A stretch of 64,000 nucleotides of DNA from Triticum aestivum (lineage: Eukaryota; Streptophyta; Magnoliopsida; Poales; Poaceae). Shown here piece by piece: positions 44,878 through 56,722 of this stretch (position 1 is its first letter; every line of letters begins with the position of its first letter). The stretch is from NCBI RefSeq assembly GCF_018294505.1, contig NC_057801.1, forward strand, positions 435,342,201-435,406,200, given 5' to 3'. Both the position numbers and the translations under genes were made by a program. Below the pieces are notes generated by a model that did no database searches, had not been told where the DNA came from, and was given only the letters and a program-made list of their open reading frames with translations.

Positions 44878-46619
44878 TGTTGGAAATATGCCCTAGAGGC
44901 AATAATAAATTAGTTATTATTATATTTCCTTGTTCATGATAATCGTTTATTATCCATGCTATAATTGTATTGATAGGAAACTTAGATACATGTGTGGATA
45001 CATAGACAACACCATGTCCCTAGTAAGCCTCTAGTTGACTAGCTCGTTGATTAATAGATGGTTACTGTTTCCTGACCATGGACATTGGATGTCATTGATA
45101 ACGGGATCACATCATTAGGAGAATGATGTGATGGACAAGACCCAATCCTAAGCCTAGCACAAAGATCGTGTAGTTCGTATGCTAAAGCTTTTCTAATGTC
45201 AAGTATCATTTCCTTAGACCATGAGATTGTCAACTCCCGGATACCGTAGGAATGCTTTGGGTGTACCAAACGTCACAACGTAACTGGGTGGCTATAATGG
45301 TACACTATGGGTATCTCTGAAAGTGTCTGTTGAGTTGGCACGAACCGAGACTGGGATTTATCACTCCATGGGACGGAGAGGTATCTCTGGGCCCACTCGG
45401 TAGGACATCATCATAATGTGCACAATGTGACCAAGGGGTTGATCATGGGATGATGTGTTACGGAACAAGTAAAGAGACTTGCCGGTAACGAGATTGAACA
45501 AGGTATCGGGATACCGACGATCGAATTGAATATGGGATTGATTGAATCCTCGACATCGTGGTTCATCCGATGAGATCATCGTGGAACATGTGGGAGCCAA
45601 CATGGGTATCCAGATCCCGCTGTTGGTTATTGGCCGGAGAGTTGTTTCGGTCATGTCTACGTGTCTCCCGAACCCGTAGGGTCTACACACTTAAGGTTCG
45701 ATGACACTAGGGTTATAGGGAATAGATGTACGTGGTTACTGAATGTTGTTCGGAGTCCCGGATGAGATCTCAAACATCACGAGGAGTTCCGGAATGGTCC
45801 GGAGGTAAAGATTTATATATGGGAAGTCCTACTTTGGTCACCGAGAAAGTTTCGGGTGTTATCGGTAATGTATCGGGACCACTGGGAGGGTCCCGGGGGT
45901 CCACCAGGTGGGGCCACTAGCCCCAGAAGGCTGCATGGGCCAAGTGTGGGAGGGGACCAGCTCTAGGTGGGCTGGTGCCCCCCCCCCCACCAAGGCCTAA
46001 GGTGCAGGGAAGAGTGGGAGGGAGCAAACCCTAGGGCAGATGGGCCCTAAGGCCCACCCCAGGTGCGCCTCCCCCTCTCCCCCCTTTGGCCGCCACCCTA
46101 GATGGGATCTGGGGCTGCCGCACCCCTTGGGGTGGGAACCCTAGAGGGGGCGCAGCCCCCTCCCCTCCCCCTATATATAGTTGAGGTCTAGGGGCTGCCC
46201 AACACATGAGTTTCTCTCCCTCTTGGCGCAGCCCTACCTCTCTCCCTCCTCGTCTCTTGCGGTGCTTGGCGAAGCCCTGCAGGATTGCCACGCTCCTCCA
46301 CCACCACCACGCCGTCGTGCTGCTACTGGACGGAGTCTTCCTCAACCTCTCCCTCTCTCCTTGCTGGATCAAGGCATGGGAGACGTCACCGGGCTGCATG
46401 TGTGTTGAACATGGAGGTGCCGTCCATTCGGCACTAGGATCATCGGTGATTTGGATCACGACGAGTATGACTCCATCAACCCCGTTCACTTGAACACTTC
46501 CGCTTAGTGATCTACAAGGGTATGTAGATGCACTCTCCTTCCCCTCGTTGCTAGATTACTCCATAAATTGATCTTGGTGTTGCGAAGAAAATTTTGAATT
46601 TCTGCTACGTTCCCCAATA
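44878..46619 (+). repeat. 3' LTR of Angela-2
   Basis: 1742 bp, very close to 37945-39707, with small indels (for example loss of part of CTCGGGCAAGTACTATACCG near 45526) and the last CA changed to TA. Promoter core TATATATAG at 46172-46180. Confidence 0.93.
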
Positions 46620-46624
46620 GTACA

Positions 46625-49600
46625 GTGATCCTAGAGATCATTGCTCACTGAACACACAGAAGCTGAATAACAAGAGCCTTACATCCATACATACCGTCTT
46701 ACACAAATTATGACCATTATGATCAAGTCTTACATAGATAAGGCCTCAAGGGCTGAACATCAAGCGAAACACAAGCAGCGGAAATCTTCGTCGATAAGTA
46801 GAACCCATGCCATCTGCCTTAACCCTATAGGCATTTTGACTGAGAAGCGTCCTAGTTCACATGTTCATCTCCAAAGAACTCTTCTTCGAACTCCTGCTCT
46901 TGCATGCCTAGTCAATTAAATAACCAGTGGCAAGCCAATGAGTACTTTGAAGATAATCGCAAGCAACCAATGTTTTGGTTCAAGGTACAACAATGCATGA
47001 TATAGGTAAACTTTTGTAGAAAGCTAGTTTTGAGTGCTATGACAAGTTCAGCAACATGTAAGACATGCATCATGAGAGTTTCAAGTAACCATGAGAACAC
47101 GTTACTGATATCAACATAAATAGAGTTGGAAACAATCCTACTTATTCATCATGTCAAGTCCTTGGACGTGACCGAGGTAGTTCTCACCACTTATCCATTC
47201 ACACTCAGCCGGCTTTGTAAACATGTGGACGTAGCCCAAGAGCGGTTACCCAACTGTCCTTGACCGTGGACATGGCTATTCAAATAGTTTTACACTCTGC
47301 AGAGGTTGCGCACTTTACCCACAAGATCCGGGAAGCTTTCGTGTCATCCATGATCCTGCAGTACCTCAAGTACTCAGGGGAATCACCTGATAATTACCTT
47401 TCCCTAGCCATGACTAACATAGAGTCCACTCGATTGGTAACAGCCCCCATGCCAAACATTCTCACAATTTTTATCATTGTCCCTGGAGCCTCGCTCCAGA
47501 AATATCTCATAACCACGCACCGAGGTACCAACGGTGTGTCTGGTGGCCTGTGAAAATAGTCATGGTCGCCTATCCAAGCATGACCCCATCCCGAGAGTGA
47601 CCTCGTGTCACCCTCATCACTAGTAATGCGGGCACCATGCTAGTAACGGACTTAGGTAATCAATAATGCCCTTTCCCATATAAGGGTAGAGTGGTTGCGC
47701 ATGTAAGGTCGGAGTAACGGTCGCAACTTAAACCAATCTGCTTTCAAAAACAACACACTCACTTGCCTCGGTACACCACTTCGCCATCAAGTGGTTACTT
47801 AGCTCAGCATCTCCCCCGGGCATTAGTGGCACCCAACGGGTTTTTTGAAAAGTCTTTTAAAAATACTTTTGCCTTCATCACCATGCATATACCCATCCCA
47901 TTTGCGTAGCCACTACTTTAACATCCTATCTACTCCCACCTGCATCACCCTCATAGAAATGTAGGGTCATGCATCATTCAAGTATCAACGAGGAAAGTAT
48001 CGGAGGCAAACCACCAAAGTGGTCACCACCTCATCATGATTCCAATGCAATGGTAGTAAAGAACTATATGACATGCATAAAAAGGGGTTCATAGAAATGG
48101 TCAAAGGGATGCTTGCCTTGGTTGGCTTGGTCTTCAAAGTCCTCAAGTTCATCTCCTCCTTCTTCTCCAACTAATTCGTCAAATACAAGATCTATTCGTC
48201 ACAAAAGAAACAACGGAAAAATAAGGCAATAGTAAAATAGAAAACCAAGGTGCTCAGAAAAATGTCAACATATTTTTGTTAAATACTAGGGTGAAAACTA
48301 AGAAGGGTCAAATTCCTAGTTTTGGATTTGGATTTAAGGAATAGTGGAAACGGATTTTCAGAGAGGAAAATAAATGCTCAAATTCTAATTTAAATTTGAA
48401 CAGTACAGAAAATTGTGGTAGATTTGTATGAAAGTTACATTATTAAATAGGTGGGATTTTTATAAGAATATAGGAGTTGGAACTATTGCCTTTGGGCACT
48501 TATTGAATCTTGTGAAATTTTTGCAAGCTTTTACAGAAAAGAAAAGGAGAAGGGGCACTGTGCGACTGGGCTAGAGCGGCCACAGTGCAGCAGGCCCAGA
48601 GGGAAAAAGGCCAAGGCGAGCCGAGGTGTGTGCGCGCGCCATGTTTCAAACCTGACGGGCGGGGCCTGGTCGTTAGCGGGAGAGAGAGAGGAGCGAGGGG
48701 GGGAGAGGATGAAAGGCAGGGCCCAATTGTCATCTCTGACCTCGTGACCAGAGGGCCGACGAGCTCACCGGTGATGATGCTGGGCACGGTGAGGTCGGGC
48801 GAGGGCAGGGCTGGGCTCGCGTTGAGTCAACATTCGGGTGGTGGTGGTTCCCGTTGCCGCAGTGGCCTGGTTCGCCAGCGACGAGGTCATGCGGTGGAGG
48901 AGCTTCAGGTGTCGACGGTTCCAGTCGTTTCCGGCTGCAAAAGAAGCAGGGAGGAGAGGGCAAATGATCAGTGAGCCGAGGGGGTTCAAGATCGAGGGAG
49001 AGGAGCAACCGAGAGGGCCTATACGTGCGAACTCCGACGAGCCGAAGCGGCAGAGCTCGACCTTGATCTCGAGCTCAGGAGGCCCTGGAGACAAACTAGT
49101 GGTGCGGGAGGTTGATTAGGAGTGTGGGGGAGCGACCGGGAGTGAGAGAGAGGCTCGGGTGGCCTTAAATGGGCTGGCGAAGGTCCACCATAGGCGCGGC
49201 CTAGGGTGCCCGCGGGATCGGCTCTAGTGGCCGTTAGAGAGGGAAAGGAGGGCTCAGGGGTGTTCGTGGGGGGGGGGGTGGTCTAGGGTGCCAGGGAGAG
49301 AGAGGAGGAGCGGGGCGAGCTGCGGGCAGGCCATAGGAGCGGCACGAGCATTGGCCGAGCAGGGTGGTGCTCTGGCGCGAGCTGCATGAGAGAGAGGAGG
49401 GCGCGGGAGCAAGTGGGCGGCCTGCTGGAGTGGAGCGGACTTCGAGGGGCATCGACTGGCGCGTGGGGAAGGCTCGAGGTGGTCGGGGGACGTGGCGTCA
49501 ATGACCGGGAGCACGCTCACGTGCTCGAGAGCGCGTTTTTGGTCGGCACCCATGGCTTTTCGCACGCACCCATGCGTCCACTTGTGTCTCGCAGCTGCAG

Positions 49601-50896
49601 GGGCATGGGCAAAAGCTGGGGAGAGCCTTGGATGCTCTAGAAAGTCAAGGAGGGAGAGAGAGGCTGAGGGAGAGAGAGAATGTTGTTGTCCAGAGTAGAA
49701 AAATGGGGTTCTCCCCACTTCATCATTTCTCCTCGGGCAGAAAAGCATACATGGGCTAGAGGGGGAACTAGATGAGGTCGTGGGAAAAGTTTCTGCTCAT
49801 GGAGATTAGTGGAAGGGGGTGAAACAAGCATTTTGAAATTCTGCCAAAAGGTGTTTGATGTTGGTTTGGGAAAGAAGATGAATTCCTGTGGGCATGAGAC
49901 TTGACAGGGTCAAATGGCATGAGAAAATAAGGTGTTTCACCAAGTTTGAGTCCATATGGGCAAAGTTGCTAATGCAACTTTTGTAAACCCTAGAAATCAG
50001 CAGAAAAGGACTTGCTTAGATCTAGCTAAGATATACTCTTATCCTTGCTGCACCACTTGGTGTAGTGTCATCATTTGGGTATCTTAGCATGTCCACAAAG
50101 TTTGAGGTCAATTGGAAAAAGTTGGCAATGTAAATTTGTTCAAACTTGAATCTGGACAAAGAGGGTTTTGGGGTACTTTTGTGAACCAAAACTATTTTGA
50201 TTGGGATGAAACTTTGCAAGATCATCACATTAGGCATGTGTGACTTGCCAGAATTTTCTTGGAATTGTTAGAGAATATTTCCTTTATAATATCTAGGAAG
50301 GGTTTTTGAGGGATTTGACCTCTATTTTGAACATGACCATGTGTTGAAACTCATATGTATGGAAAATATATGTCCACCGAGTTTCCCCAATTTTTGTTAA
50401 ATATTTTTAAAGCATTAAAATAATTTTAACCTATTAAAGACCATTTCTGGCTTGAAGAAAAAGCCTTTAAATAAAATAGGAAAATAACTTATAAAATTAT
50501 ATTTTTGTGGTTTATGGGACCTATATCTAATAGGACTATATGAGTCAAACACACTCTTCGAAAGATTTTTCATACCCCAAATCAAGTACTTGTAGTGCAA
50601 ACCTCAATTCAGGGGTCTTTGGAAAACTAAATTTAGAAAATACTTTTTGGCCAAATTATTTTTGTAAGAAAATTCTATACTGTACTATACACATGGCATG
50701 ATCACCGGGGCTAAAGTTTGGAGCAAGGAAATGAAGTATAGAAGGTGGAGCTATAATATGGCTTTCATGAGCACTTGAAACCACAGACAAAAATCCAATT
50801 CAAATAAAAGCCAAATAAAATGCAAAAGTTTTTGCTGGTCCAAATTTTCATGCTTTATTAATGCAAATGACATGTTACAAAACACTGGGTGTGATA
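46625..50896 (-). repeat. Gypsy-2 3' LTR, main part
   Basis: With 37902-37944 this makes the 3' LTR, about 4315 bp, ending CTGGGTGTGATA at 50896 (the 5' LTR has CTAGGTGTGACA). It contains hairpins at 47483-47499 (CTGGAG-CCTCG-CTCCAG) and 47597-47611 (GTGAC-CTCGT-GTCAC), the decayed palindrome CTATTCAAATAG (47276-47287), a GC-rich island (48550-49700) and a mutated TATA (ATTTAAGG, minus, 49163-49170). The 164-codon frame 49254-49748 lies in the island and is not treated as a gene. Confidence 0.9.
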
Positions 50897-50913
50897 GACC
50901 TACCCCCTTACAA

Positions 50914-50933
50914 GAATCTCGTCCCCGAGATTC
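50914..50933 (-). repeat. PPT-side stem-loop of Gypsy-2
   Basis: GAATCTCG - TCCC - CGAGATTC: a perfect 8-bp stem with a 4-nt loop, just after the pol stop codon (50939) and 17 bp from the 3' LTR. It corresponds to the stem-loop at 27840-27858 in Gypsy-1. Confidence 0.75.
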
Positions 50934-50938
50934 CTAAA

Positions 50939-51387
50939 CTAGGATTTAAAGAGATTTGGAAACTCGGATCTAAGGTACTCTTCACGTTCCCAGGTTGCTT
51001 CTGCTTCAGTGTGGTTGCTCCACTGGACCTTGAGGTACTTGATGGGCAGCTTCGAGTACGTCATTCCGCTTCATCCAATATGCAGATGGGCCTCTCATGG
51101 TAGGTCAGGTCAGGCTGAAGGTCAATGGCTTGGTGATCGATGTCCTTGTAGAGATCAGGATTGTTCGGAACTTGGAGACACTTACGGAGTTGTGACACGT
51201 GGAACACGTTGTGCACATCGGATAGCTCAGGTGGTAGCTCTAGCTGGTAAGCAACTTCTCCTCGCCTGATAGTTATCTTGAAGGGGACGATAAATCTTGG
51301 TGCAAGCTTTCCTTTGACATGGAAACCCTTGGTTCCCTTGAGAGGAGTGACCTGTAGGTCCACATAGTCTCCGGCGTGGAAACTCAC
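50939..51387 (-). pseudogene. Gypsy-2: integrase C-terminus and chromodomain tail
   Basis: 51387-51061 encodes G-D-Y-V-D-L-Q-V-T-P, P-R-F-I-V-P-F-K-I and H-N-V-F-H-V-S-Q-L-R-K-C, the conserved integrase C-terminal segment of chromoviruses, ending at a TGA after I-L-D-E-A-E. In the shifted frame downstream, L-K-V-Q-W-S-N-H...A-T-W-E-R-E...F-P-N-L-F is a chromodomain-like end with its aromatic residues, finishing at TAG 50939-50941. In related elements this tail targets integration to heterochromatin. Confidence 0.85.
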
Positions 51388-51499
51388 TTCTCGGCGACGA
51401 GTGTCATCTAGCTCTTTTGTATTAACTTGGCAGTCCCCAGACGCTCTCTAACAAGTTGGACTTGCTCTTCCGCTTCACGGAGGACATCGGGCCCAAAGG

Positions 51500-52492
51500 C
51501 TAGTCCTTCTACGGTCTCTGACCAGTTGAGGGGAGTGCGGCATTTCCATCCATATAGCACCTCAAACGGTGCCATTTGAAGACCGGACTGTAGTTGTTGT
51601 TGTAGGAGAAGTTAGCGAAGGGTAGGCAATATTCCCACTTGGCTCCATATGCTAGCACACATGCACGAAGCATATCTTCGAGTATCTGGTTCACTCGTTC
51701 TGTCTGTCCTCCGGTCTAGGGATGGAAGGCGGTATTGAATGATAGCTTGGTTCCTAAGCCTTCTTGGAACCTCCTCCAGAATCTCGAGGTAAATTGGGTA
51801 CCTCTATCAAACACAATCTCCTTAGGGATCCCATGGAGGCACATGATTCGGTTGATGTAGAGGCTGGCTGGCTGGTTCCCCTTGTAGGTTGTCTTGACGG
51901 GAATGAAGCGGGCAACCTTGGTCAAATGGTCAACAATGACCCATATGGAGTCATGTCCCTTGCTTGACCTGGGTAATCCAGTGATGAAGTCCATCCCGAC
52001 CTTGTCTAACTTCCATTCAAGCACCTTGAGAGGTTGTAACAATCCAACGGGTCGCTGATGTTCAGCTTTGACTCTCTGGCATATGTCACACTTAGCGACG
52101 AAAGTGGCTATCTCTCTCTTCATGCCATGCCACCAGAATCTTTCCTTCAGGTCTTGATACATCTTGGTTCCTCCAGGATGGATGGAATATGGGGTGTCAT
52201 GAGCTTCTTGCAAGATCAAGTTCTTGAGCTCAATCTTGTTGGGTACGCAAATGCGATTCCCAAACCACACCACCCCTTGCTCATCCTCTGAGAATCCTCG
52301 GGCTTTGCCTGCCTTGATCTTCCTTTTGATGCCTTCAACACTCTCGTGTCCCTTCCGAGCTTCCTTAACATCATCCATCAAGGTAGGCTTGACTTCGAGG
52401 TTGGCCAAGAATCCTGGTGCAACCAGTTCCAATCCGAAGCTTTCAAGTTCTTCATGCAAGGCGGGTAGCCTTTCCTTAAGCATAGCATTCAA
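51500..52492 (-). pseudogene. Gypsy-2: integrase
   Basis: 52492-51716 holds the H-H-C-C zinc module (H98, H105, C135, C138 of this frame) and the DDE core: Asp168 in V-G-M-D-F-I-T-G and Asp229 in V-F-D-R-G-T-Q-F. The frame stops at TAG after F-H-P, where F-H-P-Q is normal, and continues in the same phase with Q-T-E-R-V-N-Q-I-L-E-D-M-L, which carries the catalytic Glu. A single CAG to TAG change, plus D to G just after it, is the main damage here. The second piece becomes unreadable near 51590. Confidence 0.92.
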
Positions 52493-53141
52493 GGAACAAG
52501 CCTTTTTTGCTTAAGGCATTTGCTACCACATTAGCCTTTCTAGGGTGGTATTGAACATCGAGGTCGTAGTCCTTGATCAGTTCTATCCACCTTCTCTGCC
52601 TCATGTTCAATTCCTTTTGAGTGAAAATATACTTCAAACTCTTCCGGTTGGTGTATATTTCACACCGCTTCCCTAGAAGGTAATGTTGCCAGGTCTTCAA
52701 GGCGTGAACTACAGCTGCCAACTCGAGATCATGAGTAGCATAGTTCTCTTCATGAGGACGTAGCTATCTGGATAGATATGCTACGACTCAGCCTTCTTGC
52801 ATCAGAACACCTCCAAGCCCGGTTCTTGATGCATCACAATATATCACAAATTCTTTGTGAATATCGGGGGTGGCCAAAACTGGGGCTGTTTTCAATCTCT
52901 TCTTGAGCTCTTGGAATCTCTCTTCACACTTCGGTGTCCATTCAAACTTCTTGCCCTTCTTCAAGAGCTGAGTCATAGGCCAGGCAATGCTTGAGAATCC
53001 TTCAACGAACTTGCGGTAATATCCCGCGAGTCCGAGGAAGCTTCTGACTTCCTTCACATTGCTCGGGGTTTGCCATTCAGGCACGGCTTGAATCTTGGCG
53101 GGATGCACTGACAATCCTTTGGTAGTCAATACATGACCCAA
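52476..53141 (-). pseudogene. Gypsy-2: RT thumb/connection and RNase H
   Basis: 53141-52788 encodes the [10 protein letters not shown] segment, then [11 protein letters not shown], then [16 protein letters not shown] (start of RNase H with its first Asp). A stop follows near 52785. 52721-52476 encodes the rest: Y-T-N-R-K-S-L-K (normally Y-T-D-H-K-S-L-K) and V-V-A-N-A-L-S-K-K (normally V-A-D-A-L-S-R-K). Two conserved Asp residues are therefore Asn, matching the Asp-to-Asn change in RT; C-to-T decay of methylated cytosines on the other strand would explain all three. Confidence 0.9.
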
Positions 53142-53224
53142 GAATCCAACTTCATGCAGCCAAAATTCACACTTGCTGAACTTGGCATAAAGCTAGTGCT
53201 CTCGAAGCTTTTCTAGGACCATTC

Positions 53225-54850
53225 TCAAGTATATTGCTCATGCTCCTCTTCAGACTTGGAAAAGATGAGTATGTCATCAATGAAGACGACAACAGACTTG
53301 TCTAGGTACTCCATGAAAAATTTGTTCCTGAGGTACATGAAGTAGGCAGGGGCATTGGTTAATCCAAATGACATGACCGTGTACTCATACAAGCCATATC
53401 GGCTTACGAATGCCGTCTTCGGAATGTCTTGGGGTCTGATCTTTAGCTGATAGTATCCAGACCTGAGATTGATCTTGGAAAACACCTTGGCACCATTCAG
53501 CTGATCAAACAAGTCTTCAATCTTGGGGAGTGGATACTTGTTCTTGATTGTGACTTCATTAAGGAAATGATAGTCAAGACATAATCGGATGGTACCGTCC
53601 CTCTTCTCCACGAACAGAACAAATGATCCCCAAGGCGAGGCACTAGGGCGGATGAATCCTTTATTCAACTGCTCGGCCAGTTGCTTCTTCGATTCGGCTA
53701 ACTCCTCCGATCCCATTCTATAAGGCTTCTTATAGATGAGTCCAACTCCGGGCATGAGCTCGACAATGAACTCAATGTCTCGGTCAGGAGGCATTCCCAG
53801 TAACTCATGAGGAAAGACATCGGGGTACTCACATACCACTGGCACTTGCTCCAATTCAACTTCTGTTAGACAGTTGACTTGGGTGGATTGGGCAGAGGAG
53901 GGGTTGGGGGCAAACTTAACTTCAACTCCTTGGTCATTTGTTATTGTGACAGTCCGGTTGGCACAATCTAACAAGCCTTGGTGCTTGCTGAGCAAATCCA
54001 TTCCCAACATCATGTCCAAGCCTTGTGATCTTAAGATGACAAGGTTTGCTAGGAATTCTACCCCGTCAATGTTGATCCCGACCCCTCTACATCCTATCTT
54101 GGCTCTCATCTCTGCTCTGGGGGTTTGTACCACCATGGGATAAATCAAGGGTGTATGGGTCATGCCACTTTTTAATGCAAACCTTTGGGTGACAAATGAA
54201 TCTGTGGCTCCAGAATCAAACAAGACAGTTGCAGGTGCTGAGTTGACAAGGAATGTACCCAGCATGGCGTCCGAGTCTTCCTGAGCTTCTTCTGTAGTGA
54301 CGTGGTTCACACGCCCCTTGCCGTTGTTGGGTGGGTTGCGGGGAGCTTGGTTCCTTGGTGGCATTCCGCGGCCTTGTCCTGGGTTCTGCGCATTGGGGCG
54401 CGGAACATCGGGCTTCTTGTTGGGGCACACCCTTGAGATGTGTCCTAACTGTCCACACCCAAAGCAAGTGACTTGGTTTGGGTTGTTGGTCTTGTTGCCA
54501 CCACTGTTATTGGGGTTGTTGAAAGCTGGCCTGGGGTTGGTGTACTGCTGAGGCTGATAGTTGGTGCAGGGTGCATGAGCTCTTGCTTGATGATAGGTTG
54601 TCCTGACTGGGGCTGGCTGCCACTGGCGGGGCTTGTGGTTGCTGGAGCTACCCCTGTTGATCATCTTGCGCTTACGGGTATCATCCAAAGCACGTCGCTT
54701 GTCTTCAAGCATGAGTGCCTTGTTCACCATATCAGGAAAGGTTGGGCAGTCACACACAACAAGCGAGTACTGCAGAGTCTGATTGAGGCCCTCCATGAAG
54801 CGCTCTCTTCTAGCAGCATCAGTGCCGACATCTTCAGGAGCATACCTCAA
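53225..54850 (-). pseudogene. Gypsy-2: gag C-terminus, zinc knuckle, protease and reverse transcriptase (541 codons)
   Basis: Longest open frame of the window. Residues 1-65 are retrotransposon gag; the CCHC knuckle uses C129, C132, H137 and C142; Asn/Pro/Gln-rich linkers surround it. The aspartic protease motif D-S-G-A is at 212-215, with [14 protein letters not shown] at 272-285. [16 protein letters not shown] from 407; the block normally K-I-D-L-R-S-G-Y-H-Q reads [10 protein letters not shown] (459-468), so the first catalytic Asp is Asn461; the F-I-D-D box at 523-526 is intact. The frame ends by a shift right after the palm. Loss of Asp461 alone should abolish polymerisation. Confidence 0.93.
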
Positions 54851-55781
54851 CAGAACACTGAACTTCTACATGTACTCCTTGACAGTGCCACTTCCTTGCT
54901 TCAGGGCTCAGAACTCACGCTTCTTGATGGCCATGATTCCAAGAAGGAATATGGGCCTTGCCGAATTCTGCCTTGAAGTCATTCCAAGTGATGGCTTGCC
55001 CAGCATGTATGACCTTGAATCCATCCCACCAAACCCTGGCAGTTCCCCCGAGATAGTGGGCAGCATAAGCCACCCTCTCACGGTCTTCAGTGCAGCCGAC
55101 TAGTTCCAACAGATCCTCAATGCTGCGGACCCAGTCGTCTGCATCTAGGGGTTCAGCAGTCTCGATGAAGGTGGGTGGTGCATGCTTCTTGAACTCAGCC
55201 AATGTAGAACGTCCATTGTCGTTCCCTGCCGGATGGCGTTTGTTGGTGACAGCTTGAGCAATCATTTGGAGGGCTACGGTGTTGGCTTGGCATTCCTCTT
55301 GGAAGGCTTGGAGAAGCTGAGCCACGTCCATGTTCGGAGGTGGAGGCGGTGGTGGAGTTTGTCCTTGGGTTTGGTCCTGGCTGGCTCCTCCTTGGGTGGA
55401 CCGTCCGGCTTCTTGCTGCTGGGTAGAGGTACCAGTACGAGTTACAACAGGCATCCTATTGGACCGGTCAAGGTCTCGTGATTGGGATAATATGAGGGAA
55501 AACAATGTAGATGGGGTGCCTAGTAAGGGGGAGGTGTGACACAATTTAAGTCAAGCAAAGGCCGAAAGGGCCAAACTCATGCATTAAAACCAAATGGGTG
55601 ATGTAGTCGTTTACAAGTTCCCGAAAGAGAAAGTACAACTTCCATCAAAACAAGTTGAAAGCAAACACAACAAAACATGGTTTAATTTGAACCATTACAT
55701 GGACTCGAATTCGCATAAGGGGTACACGACCTATCCTACCATAAGGGTTTCGAACTGGCCTATCCTAGTCTTAAACGGTGT

Positions 55782-56561
55782 CTAAGTGGTGGAGTGTTCG
55801 GTTGCGTATTTCGGCTCCTCTGGGTCTTCCTCCTCATCTTCATCTGTCTTAGTTTCTTCATTATTGGAGGGAGTGGGGGAGTGGAGGAGCTGAACACGGC
55901 ACTGCATCGCTGGTGGCACCGTGAAGAGGTTGTGATAGTCCATTGCCGTCATACGGCACGGCTGAGATGATCCCTTGGCATGTGTAGCCTGTGGGGGCCA
56001 CCCGCCTCGATAGGCAACAATAGGATGTCCAGGGGGTGCACCATCCTTCTTGATCCTGTTCGCCTTTGCCTGAGCTCGGTGGAGGAGTTCCTTAGTCTCG
56101 TGGAGTTCCTTCCGGAGCTCCATCGACTCCGTGGCCAGGTGTTGTGCCAGGCTATCAGCACACAAGCTGAAGTAGGTCTAGAAACGGAGGGGAAGTCCTT
56201 CGTCCATGGGTGGAGCTGGTGCACTGCTCTCGTCATCACCCTCCTTCCGGTAAGGCAAGTAATGAGTGGCTGGCTTGCTTGCCATCTCTGGCAGAAGATC
56301 CTGAAGGCGAGTCAGCGCCCTGAGTGTAGCAGTCTCAAAGGCGAGGAGCAGGGTTGCCATCTGGGGTCCTTCAAAGAACCAGCTCGTCGGAGAGTCGTTT
56401 TCCCTCACGACTACCTCCACGTGATACTCCTTCCTGGTTTTGTTGATCCAGTGCTCATGATAGGAGAAGGTGGGGGCTTGAGTGAACTTTCACTTCTTGA
56501 GGCTATCCTCAAGAAGCACGAGAAATCCGGTGGTTAGGAAGTCCTCGGGTATGACGACCAT
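55782..56561 (-). pseudogene. Extra ORF upstream of gag in Gypsy-2, function unknown
   Basis: A single frame of 259 codons from ATG (56561-56559, M-V-V-I-P-E-D-F) to a stop at 55782, broken only by TGA at codon 24 (56492-56490) and TAG at codon 128 (56180-56178). It lies between the 5' LTR and gag, same strand, about 330 bp before the gag ATG. Features: an N-terminal F-S-Y-H-E-H-W segment; a W-F-F-E-G-P-Q segment and a Leu/Ala-rich helix-like middle (A-T-L-L-L-A-F-E-T-A-T-L-R-A-L); a charged, probably coiled-coil stretch (E-L-R-K-E-L-H-E-T-K-E-L-L-H-R); and a very acidic tail (D-E-D-E-E-E-D-P-E-E-P). I recall ORFs of this type in other wheat Gypsy elements but know of no assigned function. 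Confidence 0.75.
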
Positions 56562-56722
56562 CTACAAAAGTGGAAGGGGAAGGGTCAATAGAGGAAAAGT
56601 GACCCATGTTTGGAATGATTTTAGAAAAAGTAGGTATATAGGTAATTTTGTAAATAGTCTCATTCTAACTAACATCCATGCTAACTAAGGCTTCCTACAA
56701 TCAAGATGGCTCTGACCAGCTC

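Larger units (their letters stand above)
37945..46619 (+). mobile_element. Angela-2: defective Copia LTR retrotransposon
   Basis: Complete insertion of 8675 bp with perfect GTACA duplications (37940-37944 and 46620-46624), inserted 43 bp inside the Gypsy-2 3' LTR. The 5' LTR is 37945-39707 and the 3' LTR 44878-46619; the first ends CCCCAACA, the second CCCCAATA. The region after the 5' LTR reads GTGGCATCATGAGCTAGG (diverged primer site); the polypurine tract AAGTGGGAGAC is 44867-44877. The interior is colinear with Angela-1 in opposite orientation and carries the same key lesions. Confidence 0.95.
50939..55454 (-). pseudogene. Gypsy-2 gag-pol with C-terminal chromodomain, decayed
   Basis: Polyprotein-type reading from ATG at 55454 (M-P-V-V-T-R) to TAG at 50939-50941. 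Gag runs to about 54420 and ends in a C-x2-C-x4-H-x4-C knuckle; then come protease, RT, RNase H, integrase and a chromodomain-like tail (L-K-V-Q-W-S-N-H, then E-A-T-W-E-R-E). Breaks: a frameshift near 54850-54915, one after the RT near 53225, stops near 52780 and between RNase H and integrase, CAG to TAG at 51716-51718, and TGA with a shift near 51059. Between 53225 and 51061 most pieces stay in recognisable order, so decay is by point changes and small indels. Entries below describe the pieces. Confidence 0.93.

Noticed and set aside
49254..49748. 164-codon minus-strand frame in the Gypsy-2 3' LTR
   Set aside because: The frame sits in the LTR GC-rich island, has low-complexity Pro/Ala/Ser composition, and is split in the 5' LTR copy (59365-59690).
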